Source: Regnicoccus frigidus
Lineage (GTDB): Bacteria > Cyanobacteriota > Cyanobacteriia > PCC-6307 > Cyanobiaceae
Reading direction: 5' to 3'
NCBI GenBank assembly: GCA_025194985.1
Contig: JAOANE010000006.1
Span: 1 to 17,396, forward strand
Length of the DNA stretch: 17,396 nt
The position numbers and the translations under genes were made by a program. Positions 1 through 6,204 of this stretch are shown in pieces. Below the pieces are notes generated by a model. The model was given only the letters and a program-made list of their open reading frames with translations. It was not told the DNA's origin and made no database searches. Numbering within the stretch: the stretch's first letter is position 1; each line of letters begins with the position of its first letter.

Positions 1-116
1 GAGCAGGCGCCAAAACCATGGATCAGGATCACCGTGGAGCGATCAGGAGTGTCTCCTTCCGGGCCGGCTTGGCTGAAACCGATCGTGTGGCCCTGCCACT
101 GCCAGGTTGGCGCCAC
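1..116 (-). CDS. alpha/beta-fold hydrolase, N-terminal fragment (cut by window edge)
   Basis: Reading the minus strand from a GTG at 116 gives 38 codons before the window ends. The peptide contains WQWQGHTIGF, followed about 15 residues later by VILIHGFGA. A hydrophobic strand leading into HGFGA is the usual oxyanion-hole strand of alpha/beta hydrolases, and W-x-W-x-G-x-x-I-x-[YF] just before it is common in cyanobacterial members. The gene would begin 11 bases after the RNA-binding protein stops at 128 and lies on the same strand, so the two may be cotranscribed. No ATG is available in frame and no clear ribosome binding site is seen, so the GTG start is a best guess. The catalytic Ser/Asp/His lie outside the window, and the substrate cannot be inferred. 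Confidence 0.6.
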   Translation of the reverse strand, partial: MAPTWQWQGHTIGFSQAGPEGDTPDRSTVILIHGFGAC

Positions 117-127
117 GGTTAGAGCGA

Positions 128-562
128 TCAGACCGTGGCCGTTTGGTTGGCGAGCAACGACTTCAACTTCGAGAGTTCGCCGGCCCAGCGTGGGTCAGGG
201 GCGCCTTCGGTGACGGTGTCGCTATGTACCACCTTGTTGCTGGCCTTGCGGGCCACGGCGGTTCCACCGGCCGGACGACGATCACTGCCGCCGGCGATGG
301 GGGTGCTGCGTGCGTCCTTGCGCTCGGACCGCTCAATCCGCAGGGTGTTGCCGCCGAAATCGCGGCCATTGAGCTGCTCGATCACGGTGTCAGCTAGCTT
401 TTCTTCATCGACATTGGCGAACCCGAAGCCGCGGCAGGCGCCGGTTTCGCGGTCTTGAACGGTTTTGAAGCGCACGCCTTCACCAACGGCCTTGAACAGA
501 GCTTCAAGCTCCTTGGCATCAAAAGTTTGCGGCAGGTTGCCGACATAAAGGCGAACGCTCAT
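128..562 (-). CDS. RRM-type RNA-binding protein
   Basis: 144 residues beginning at an ATG. A single RNA recognition motif fills residues 3-80: RNP2 is LYVGNL (5-10) and RNP1 is CRGFGFAN (43-50), with the two aromatic RNA-stacking positions intact. Cyanobacterial proteins of this type are small, single-RRM RNA-binding proteins, often cold- or stress-induced; they bind mRNA rather than acting as enzymes. The C-terminus is not the glycine-rich tail of the classical Rbp group. It is a polar linker followed by a compact segment around DPRWAGELSKLKSLLANQ (residues about 124-141), which looks like a short amphipathic helix. The 176-bp gap upstream gives room for a promoter and a long leader. The start is the first ATG before the RRM; no strong Shine-Dalgarno is present. 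Confidence 0.9.
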   Translation of the reverse strand: MSVRLYVGNLPQTFDAKELEALFKAVGEGVRFKTVQDRETGACRGFGFANVDEEKLADTVIEQLNGRDFGGNTLRIERSERKDARSTPIAGGSDRRPAGGTAVARKASNKVVHSDTVTEGAPDPRWAGELSKLKSLLANQTATV

Positions 563-704
563 GGGAAGAGAGGAGAAATGGAAACAACTGGCTCTAGGCC
601 GCTGATCAATCGATCGACAGGCTGGATCGAGGAGCCAGTGGCCCAGGAATCCATGGATGGAAAAGTCTGATGATTAACCGGCACCCCTGGGGCACGACGG
701 ATCA

Positions 705-720
705 GGCATTTGGTAATGCC
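705..720. other. perfect 6-bp inverted repeat (hairpin) between cca and the RRM gene
   Basis: GGCATT (705-710) and AATGCC (715-720) flank a TGGT loop, about 20 bases past the cca stop on the minus strand. No T-run follows on the minus strand, so it is not a standard rho-independent terminator for cca. It could stabilise the 3' end of the cca mRNA or be fortuitous. The rest of the 563-738 gap is the presumed promoter and leader of the RRM gene; I see no convincing -10/-35 pair in it. Confidence 0.3.
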
Positions 721-738
721 TCTTCAAATAACAGTAAA

Positions 739-1977
739 TCACGACGCGGTTCCATTCAGCCAGATGGAGGCAGCCTTCAACGCTTCTTCAGAATTGCTGA
801 TCCGGCCGAAGGCCCGCTCAAGGCAGAGGTGCCCCAGCAATTGCCCCAGCCGCCGCGAAGGAGCCAGGCCCAGGAGTTCCTGCAGCTCGCGTCCGTCCAG
901 CGGAGGGTGGGGATGGAACAGGGGATCGGCGGGATCACGCCATCGCTCCAGCCAGGCCAAGGCCAGCGGAGGCGGGAAAAACAGCAGCAAGGCAGGCAGA
1001 TCGCCGGCGATCTGCTGGTGCAACCGCAGGCGCTCGGGTTCAGGCAACCGATCGAGAAGCGACTCGGGCCCTTTGTCGTCCTGGCCCAACAGCCGCCACC
1101 AGTGGTGCAGCCGCTCGCAACGCTGTTGCAGTTGGCGGCTGCCCCGCAGCCTGGCGAGGCCAGCGCCATCGAAGAGCACGGCCAAGCGGGCCAAACCAAG
1201 GGGCGCAGAGCTTTCCGGCGGCAGCAGACCTCTGAGCCTGGCTTGCTCAGTTGTCAGCTGCTCCAGGCAGCGTGCCGTTGCTGCGCGATCGGGCGCATCG
1301 GGCCCTTGGTCGGTGGCGCCGGGGGCCAGCTGCCAACGCGGCTGCCAGCTCTCAAGCAGGTGGCTCTCGCAGGCCAGAGCCAGACCCTGGCCCCCATGGG
1401 GGCAGCCCGCCAGTTTCTCCAGCTCCGCCAGCACCCGCTCCGGGGCCACCTGGGTGATCAGGTGGTGATGGGCCTGGATCCAGTCCAGGGTTTCCTCTCC
1501 CAGCGCGAAACCGAGTTCGGCGGCCAGACGGATCCCCCGCAGCAAGCGCAAAGGATCCTCGCGAAGATTGGCCTCCGCCACAGCCACCACCTGTCCATTG
1601 GCCAGGTCCTTGAGGCCAGCGGTGGGATCGAGCAGGGGGGCGCCTGGCCGCAGTGGCAGGGCCAGGGCATTGAGGCGAAAGTCACGCCGAGCCAGATCGG
1701 CCTCCAGGCTCCCCCCCACCTGCCGTGCCAGATCGATGCTCCAGCCCTTCAAAACCAGCCTGGCGATCGACCGCTTGGCGTCCAGCACCACGGCGCTGCC
1801 GCCATGGCGACGGCTGAGTGTCTGGCAGAGGGCAATGGCCTCCACCGGAACCACCAGATCCAGGTCGGGCCTCGCGGCCAGGCGCCCGAGCAGCCCATCG
1901 CGCACGGCGCCGCCCACCAGGGCCGAGCCTGCGGGGAGATCGGCAACCGGCAGGGGCCAGGCGTCCGTGGCCAACAC
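739..1977 (-). CDS. cca: CCA-adding enzyme / tRNA nucleotidyltransferase (poly(A) polymerase family, class II)
   Basis: Adds or repairs the 3' CCA of tRNAs from CTP and ATP. The N-terminal nucleotidyltransferase head shows LVGGAVRD, then the metal-binding DLD carboxylates (about residues 38-40 from the GTG start), then the RRDFRLNAL motif (about 97-105). The REDPLRLLRGIRLAAEL motif (about 139-155) follows, marking the start of the neck domain of class II enzymes. The start is uncertain. The longest reading begins at an ATG at 2073 (444 residues), but that overlaps the first codons of the divergent ycf34 gene head to head. The GTG at 1977 leaves about 20 residues before VGG, typical of the family as I know it, and frees 88 bp for promoters; a TTG follows at 1974. 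The tRNA-Asn gene in this window lacks an encoded CCA, which fits a need for this enzyme. A pure poly(A) polymerase role cannot be excluded from sequence alone. Confidence 0.88.
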   Translation of the reverse strand: MLATDAWPLPVADLPAGSALVGGAVRDGLLGRLAARPDLDLVVPVEAIALCQTLSRRHGGSAVVLDAKRSIARLVLKGWSIDLARQVGGSLEADLARRDFRLNALALPLRPGAPLLDPTAGLKDLANGQVVAVAEANLREDPLRLLRGIRLAAELGFALGEETLDWIQAHHHLITQVAPERVLAELEKLAGCPHGGQGLALACESHLLESWQPRWQLAPGATDQGPDAPDRAATARCLEQLTTEQARLRGLLPPESSAPLGLARLAVLFDGAGLARLRGSRQLQQRCERLHHWWRLLGQDDKGPESLLDRLPEPERLRLHQQIAGDLPALLLFFPPPLALAWLERWRDPADPLFHPHPPLDGRELQELLGLAPSRRLGQLLGHLCLERAFGRISNSEEALKAASIWLNGTAS

Positions 1978-2065
1978 CAGCCGCAGGCGGTCGGCGGCCA
2001 GGGCCAGGCCCGATGCACCCTGCTCACTCCACCCCAGAATGGAGCGATCCGTGGGCCGCTGGGGG

Positions 2066-2317
2066 ATGTGCATCTGCGTGGACTGCCACTGGGTCGACCG
2101 TTGCCAGGCCTATCACGCGGTTGAGCGCCAACATGGTGTGGACCATCTCAGTGCGACCCCCGATTTTCAGCCGATCGAACCCCGGATCCATGTTCAGGTG
2201 ATCGACCTTCCCCAGGCCCAGGTGGGTGTGGAGTGGGACGTGCGGGGTTGCCTGAGCTTCAAGGCCGAACCGGGGCGTTGGCTCCGGCTCCGGCCTGGGC
2301 AGTTGCTGCCGCGATGA
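2066..2317 (+). CDS. ycf34: Ycf34 family protein (Fe-S-binding, photosynthesis-related)
   Basis: 83 residues beginning MCICVDCHWVDRC. The N-terminal cysteine cluster (C2, C4, C7, C13), the HAVE motif, the PDF-x-P segment and the ending GCLSFKAEPGRW-x-RLRPG are the hallmark of Ycf34, a protein of cyanobacteria and some algal plastids. From the literature as I recall it, the Synechocystis homologue carries an Fe-S cluster on the conserved cysteines and affects photosynthetic electron flow; no enzymatic activity is known. The ATG at 2066 is fixed by the family start. Its stop overlaps the tsaB start in an ATGA arrangement, so ycf34, tsaB and the next gene probably form one transcript. The start lies almost on top of the longest possible cca start on the other strand. 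Confidence 0.92.
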   Translation: MCICVDCHWVDRCQAYHAVERQHGVDHLSATPDFQPIEPRIHVQVIDLPQAQVGVEWDVRGCLSFKAEPGRWLRLRPGQLLPR

Positions 2318-2970
2318 CGGAGCACCCTCCCTTGCTCCTGGCCCTGCACAGCAGCAGCGACACCCTGGCGGTGGGCCTGCAGGCATTGGGCGCTCGCCAG
2401 CCCGGCGGCGAACCTGCCGCTGCCCAGATCGCCACTCACCCGCTGGGCAGGGCCCTGGGCAACGAATTGCTGGGCTGCCTCGAGGAGTTGCTGCCGGCCC
2501 GGCGCTGGAGCCACCTGGGCCGGCTGGCGGTCGCCACCGGGCCAGGCGGCTTCACGGGCACCCGGCTCACGGTGGTCCTGGCCCGCACCCTGGCCCAGCA
2601 ACTGCAGCTTCCCCTCGATGGCTTCAGCAGCTTTCTGCTGATCGCCCGTCGCCTCTGGTTGGCCGGTGAGCTCAACGACGACGCTGAACCGTTCTGGATT
2701 GAGCAGACCTTGCCGCGTCGTGGCCTGGTCTCCGGCTGCTATCTGCTGGATCCGGCCGTGCCGGGGGGGCTCCAAGAACTCCAGGCGCCGCGATTGCTGC
2801 GCGCCCCTGGGGAAGGGCCGGCGGCCAGGCGCCTGGAGGCCCGGGTGGAGCCGGCGGCTGACCTGGCCCAGCTGCTGGCCTTGAGCCAGGCGGCAGCAGC
2901 AGCCCAGATCACGGCGCCCTGGCAGCCGGTGTTGCCGCTCTATCCGACAAGCCCGGTGGAGTTGGGCTGA
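2314..2970 (+). CDS. tsaB: TsaB, tRNA threonylcarbamoyladenosine (t6A37) biosynthesis protein
   Basis: 218 residues. TsaB (YeaZ) is an ASKHA-fold pseudo-enzyme that scaffolds TsaD and TsaE during t6A37 formation on ANN-decoding tRNAs. Evidence is the N-terminal LLLALHSSSDTLAVGL (family pattern: hydrophobic strand, T/S-rich turn, then a strand) and GPGGFTGTR at residues 77-85, the counterpart of the family's GPGSFTGLR. The usual second serine is glycine here and LR is replaced by TR, mild departures from consensus. The ATG at 2314 overlaps the ycf34 stop (ATGA), which supports this start over an in-frame ATG at 2233 inside ycf34. The stop overlaps the next ATG by one base (TGATG). The C-terminal half is poorly conserved, as usual in this family. 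Confidence 0.85.
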   Translation: MTEHPPLLLALHSSSDTLAVGLQALGARQPGGEPAAAQIATHPLGRALGNELLGCLEELLPARRWSHLGRLAVATGPGGFTGTRLTVVLARTLAQQLQLPLDGFSSFLLIARRLWLAGELNDDAEPFWIEQTLPRRGLVSGCYLLDPAVPGGLQELQAPRLLRAPGEGPAARRLEARVEPAADLAQLLALSQAAAAAQITAPWQPVLPLYPTSPVELG

Positions 2971-3581
2971 TGCGGCGGCTCCTGCTCTGGGCGGTGCTGG
3001 CCTTGGGAGTGGCCGGCTTGATTCGCGCCACGGCGCTGGGTTTCCCCTTGCCCCCGTTCGCTCCGGCCTCGCGCTCCGGCCCCCAGTTGATCCTGGCGCT
3101 CGGCGGCGATGTGGCCCGCGAAAAGCTCGCCGGCCAGCTGGCCCATCGCTACGGCCTGCCACTGATGGTGAGCGGTGGCAGCAATCCCGAATATGCCCAG
3201 TGGTTGCTGCGTCAGGAAGGCCTGGGCCGGAATCAATACCAGCTCGACTACCGCGCCTCAGACACCGTCAGCAACTTCACCACCGTGGTGGATGACCTCC
3301 GGCGCGACGGTATTCGCCATGTCCTGCTGGTGACCAGCAGTGATCACATGGAGCGGGCGCTGCTGGTGGGCCGGATCGTCGCCGGTAGCCGCGGCATTGA
3401 GCTCAGCCCGGTGCCGGTACCCTGCGGAGCCGACTGTGCACCGGAGAGCCGCCGCAAAATCTGGCGGGATGGCCTGCGGGCGCTGGTCTGGGTGATCAGT
3501 GGCCGCGACCTGCGCCAATGGGCGGCAGAGCGGCTCGGACCGGCGCCGCCGGCAGCAGCCCCTGGTCCAGCAGGCCGTTGA
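2970..3581 (+). CDS. YdcF/SanA/ElyC-like DUF218 protein, membrane-anchored
   Basis: 203 residues. A hydrophobic N-terminal segment (about 3-20) looks like an uncleaved membrane anchor. The DUF218 domain follows: LILALGGDVAREKLA (40-54), LPLMVSGG (63-70), the YRASDTVSNFTT motif (94-105) and VLLVTSSDHMERA (118-130). This order of a GG-D strand, an SGG strand, a DT-x-x-N motif and a TS-x-x-H motif is the family signature. Members are implicated in cell-envelope biology in E. coli (SanA, ElyC), but the biochemical activity is not settled, so no specific function is given. It is translationally linked to tsaB by a one-base overlap. The last 86 bases are antisense to the end of plsC; the extra C-terminal tail is rich in alanine, proline and glycine. 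Confidence 0.82.
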   Translation: MRRLLLWAVLALGVAGLIRATALGFPLPPFAPASRSGPQLILALGGDVAREKLAGQLAHRYGLPLMVSGGSNPEYAQWLLRQEGLGRNQYQLDYRASDTVSNFTTVVDDLRRDGIRHVLLVTSSDHMERALLVGRIVAGSRGIELSPVPVPCGADCAPESRRKIWRDGLRALVWVISGRDLRQWAAERLGPAPPAAAPGPAGR

Positions 3582-4227
3582 TCTGTTGCTGGCAGGCAAG
3601 GGTGGTGGCCTCAAGGTCGGCGCGCTGGCGCGTGGCCGGTGGCGCAATCGGCTGACCGATGCGGATGTGGATCGGCACGAGCCGTGGCCAGGGCCGCCCC
3701 TGACCCAGGGCCCGGTGGCTGTTGACGATCGCGACAGGCAGCAGGGGTGCACCGGCCCTGGCGGCCAGGAACGCGGCCCCCAGCTGGGGATCGTTCACCC
3801 GACCGTCAGCTTGGCGGGTGCCATCGAGAAACACGCCGGTGGCCCAGCCCTCCGCCAGGCGGGCCATGGCGACGCGAATCGCCTCACGGTCGCTGGCACC
3901 CCGTGACACCGGGTAGGCCCCACAGGCCCGGATGATCGCGCCGAGAAGCGGCACCTTGAACAGTTCGGCCTTGGCCATGAAGGCCACCGGGCGGCCGAGG
4001 GCATGGCCCAGCAGGGGCGGATCGAGATGGGACCCGTGGTTGGCGACCACCACCAGCGGTCCCTGCAGCGGCACCTGGCGGTTGTCTGCCGTATGGCCGC
4101 GGAAGAGCAGCCGGTAGATCGGAAACACCAGCAGGGAGCTGATCAGCCGGTAGGTGACGCTGGGCCGCGGTGTCAGCAGGGCCGGCCTGGGCAGGCCGGG
4201 ATCTGGAACCAGGGGCAGGTTGCTCAA
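3496..4227 (-). CDS. plsC: 1-acyl-sn-glycerol-3-phosphate acyltransferase (PlsC family)
   Basis: 243 residues. Transfers an acyl group from acyl-ACP to lysophosphatidate to make phosphatidic acid at the membrane. Motif I is NHGSHLDPP (63-71), carrying the catalytic H-x4-D pair at H64 and D69. The glycerol-phosphate-binding block is about AYPVSRGASDREAI (104-117). Motif III reads VFLDGTRQ (132-139) where FPEGTRS is usual, so the acidic residue is Asp rather than Glu. LLPVAIVNSH (162-171) corresponds to motif IV. The ATG overlaps the fabD stop by four bases (ATGA on the minus strand), fixing the start and showing this is the last gene of the plsX-fabH-fabD-plsC run. The 3' end overlaps the convergent DUF218 gene by 86 bases. 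Confidence 0.9.
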   Translation of the reverse strand: MSNLPLVPDPGLPRPALLTPRPSVTYRLISSLLVFPIYRLLFRGHTADNRQVPLQGPLVVVANHGSHLDPPLLGHALGRPVAFMAKAELFKVPLLGAIIRACGAYPVSRGASDREAIRVAMARLAEGWATGVFLDGTRQADGRVNDPQLGAAFLAARAGAPLLPVAIVNSHRALGQGRPWPRLVPIHIRIGQPIAPPATRQRADLEATTLACQQQINGLLDQGLLPAAPVRAALPPIGAGRGH

Positions 4228-5123
4228 AGGCCCAGATCCTCGGCGCAGGCGATCCGGGCGCTGACCACCCCCTCAAGCTCCCGTTTGACCAGGCCGCTGA
4301 GCACGTTCCCTGGCCCGATCTCCACCACGGTGCCGATCCCCTCGGCTTGGAACTGGGCCATTGTTTCGCGCCAGCGAACGCCACGCACCATCTGCCCAGC
4401 CAGCCTCTCCTTGAGCAGCTCGCCATTGGTCTGGGGGCTGGGATCGGTGTTGCTCAGCACCGGGATAGAGGCCGTGGCGAAGGGCACAGCGTCCAGTTCC
4501 GCCGCGAAGGCCGCAGCCGCCTCTTGCATCATCGGCGAGTGAAAAGCGCCAGACACCGCCAGAGGGATGGCGCGCTTACAGCGCAGGGCACGGCTCACCT
4601 CGCCCACAGCCTCCGGTGTCCCGGAAATCACCACCTGGGCCGCACTGTTGTCGTTGGCGATCACCACCCCGTCGCTGCTGGCCACCAGCCGCTCCAGTTC
4701 GTTGCGATCGAAGCCAATCACGGCCGTCATGGCCCCACCGCCGGCAGCGGCCATCAGGTTGCTGCGGCACTGGATCAGCCGCAGGCCGGTGGCGACGTCA
4801 AAAACACCGGCGGCATAGAGGGCCACCAATTCCCCCAGACTGTGGCCCGCCACCAGTTGGGCTGTGCGCCCCTGGGCGAGCAGCCCATCCACCAGCAGAC
4901 TTTCCACCACAAACAGGGCGGGCTGGGTGTTGCGGGTGTCGTTGAGGTCGTGGAGCTGGTCGGGCTGATCCGGGACGCTGCCGGAGCAGATCGCCAGCAG
5001 ATCACGGCCCAGCAGCTCCGAAGCGATCGCGAAGCGCTGCCTGGCGCCAGGGAGCTCCAGCAGGCCTTCAGCCATGCCGAGTTTCTGTGATCCCTGGCCG
5101 GGAAACACCCAGGCAATGGTCAT
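4224..5123 (-). CDS. fabD: malonyl-CoA:ACP transacylase
   Basis: 299 residues, a normal length for FabD. Loads malonate onto acyl carrier protein for fatty-acid elongation. The N-terminal FPGQGSQ (7-13) supplies the oxyanion-hole glutamine. The nucleophile elbow VAGHSLGE (91-98) has Ser95, and SGAFHSPMM (191-199) has the catalytic His195. The PGNVLSGLVKR segment near the C-terminus is also typical. It starts with an ATG 28 bases after the fabH stop and overlaps plsC by four bases. The neighbours plsX, fabH and plsC place it in a fatty-acid initiation and phospholipid operon. No feature is unusual. Confidence 0.97.
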   Translation of the reverse strand: MTIAWVFPGQGSQKLGMAEGLLELPGARQRFAIASELLGRDLLAICSGSVPDQPDQLHDLNDTRNTQPALFVVESLLVDGLLAQGRTAQLVAGHSLGELVALYAAGVFDVATGLRLIQCRSNLMAAAGGGAMTAVIGFDRNELERLVASSDGVVIANDNSAAQVVISGTPEAVGEVSRALRCKRAIPLAVSGAFHSPMMQEAAAAFAAELDAVPFATASIPVLSNTDPSPQTNGELLKERLAGQMVRGVRWRETMAQFQAEGIGTVVEIGPGNVLSGLVKRELEGVVSARIACAEDLGL

Positions 5124-5151
5124 GGAGGCAGCGCGTTGAACCGGCTGGAGA

Positions 5152-6153
5152 TTAGGCGCCGCTGCCGCCGGGACCCCGCCAGCGCAGCAGGGCGGCCCCC
5201 CAGCTCAAACCAGCGCCGAAGCCACTGGTGGCGATCAGATGGCCGGGGGCGATCCGGCCATCCCGCACGGCCTCATCGAGCATCAAGGGGATGGTGGCGG
5301 CGGAGGTGTTGCCGTAGGCGGCCAGGTTGCTGAGCACCCGATCAGCTGGAATCCCCAGGCGTGTGCCCACCGCATCGAGGATCCGTTGGTTGGCCTGGTG
5401 CAGCAGCAGCCAGTCGATCTGGCTGGTGGCGGTGCCGGTGTCCTTCAGCAGGGCTTCCAGCACGGCAGGCACCTCGCGCACGGCGAACTTGTAGACCTCC
5501 TGCCCATTCATCTGAATCGGCTGGAAGCCACCGCGCTGGGCGGTATGGCCCTCCACCAGGGGATGGCGCTCCTGGCCCTGCTGCAGGGTCAGGCACTCGG
5601 CGCGGCGGCCATCGGAGTGCATGCGGAAACCCAGCAGACCATCGTCAGCGCCAGGGCAGGCTTCGAGCGCCACAGCGGCGGCGCCATCGCCGAACAGGAC
5701 GCAGGTGCTGCGGTCATCCCAGTCAATCCAGCGGCTGAGCTGGTCAGCGCCGATCACCAGGACGCGCCGCATCGTGCCGCAGCGCAGGTAATGGCCGGCC
5801 GTGATCAGGGCAAACAGGAAGCCACTGCAGGCCGCCGTCAGATCGAAGGCCACCGCCTGGTTTGCCCCAAGGGCCGCCTGGATGCGGGGGGCCGTGCCGA
5901 AGAGGTCGTCGGGGCTGGAGGTGGCCAGCAGGATCAGATCGAGATCCTGAGGCTGCCAGCCCGCATGGGCCAGAGCCGCCCGCCCCGCGTCGGTAGCCAG
6001 GCTGGTGAGTGTCTCCCCGGGCCCAGCGACCCGCCGGGCGGCGATGCCGGTACGGCTGCGAATCCAGGCGTCGTTGGTCTCGACCCGATGGCTGAGCTGG
6101 TCATTGCTCAGGCTGAGGTTGGGCAGGGCACTGCCACATCCCACCAGCGCCAT
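5152..6153 (-). CDS. fabH: 3-oxoacyl-ACP synthase III (beta-ketoacyl-ACP synthase III)
   Basis: 333 residues from the chosen ATG. Condenses acetyl-CoA with malonyl-ACP to start each fatty-acid chain. The catalytic triad is visible: Cys109 in DLTAACSGFLFA, His252 in LLLHQANQRILD and Asn282 in AAYGNTSAATIP. The start VGCGSALPNLSLSNDQL and the ET-x-x-WI-x-x-RTGI block are family hallmarks. I chose the ATG at 6153 because a GGAG lies seven bases before it and homologues begin just ahead of the VG-x-GSA strand. A GTG at 6192 would add 13 residues and sit 12 bases after the plsX stop but has no visible ribosome binding site. It lies between plsX and fabD in the same transcriptional direction. Confidence 0.95.
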   Translation of the reverse strand: MALVGCGSALPNLSLSNDQLSHRVETNDAWIRSRTGIAARRVAGPGETLTSLATDAGRAALAHAGWQPQDLDLILLATSSPDDLFGTAPRIQAALGANQAVAFDLTAACSGFLFALITAGHYLRCGTMRRVLVIGADQLSRWIDWDDRSTCVLFGDGAAAVALEACPGADDGLLGFRMHSDGRRAECLTLQQGQERHPLVEGHTAQRGGFQPIQMNGQEVYKFAVREVPAVLEALLKDTGTATSQIDWLLLHQANQRILDAVGTRLGIPADRVLSNLAAYGNTSAATIPLMLDEAVRDGRIAPGHLIATSGFGAGLSWGAALLRWRGPGGSGA

Positions 6154-6204
6154 CCCAGCGCTCCATTGACCGAGCGACACCTGCGCGACCACAGTTGGGC
6201 TCAG

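Noticed and set aside
661..700. GC-rich near-palindrome around CACCCCTGGGGCAC as a second cca terminator
   Set aside because: The arms leave almost no loop and no T-run follows on either strand.
670..2124. 484-codon open frame on the plus strand across cca
   Set aside because: Its product is Gln/Gly/Pro-rich with no domain, and the minus strand encodes a clear nucleotidyltransferase.
2194..3162. 322-codon minus-strand frame over ycf34 and tsaB
   Set aside because: No family signature, and it contradicts two recognisable plus-strand genes joined by overlapping stop/start codons.
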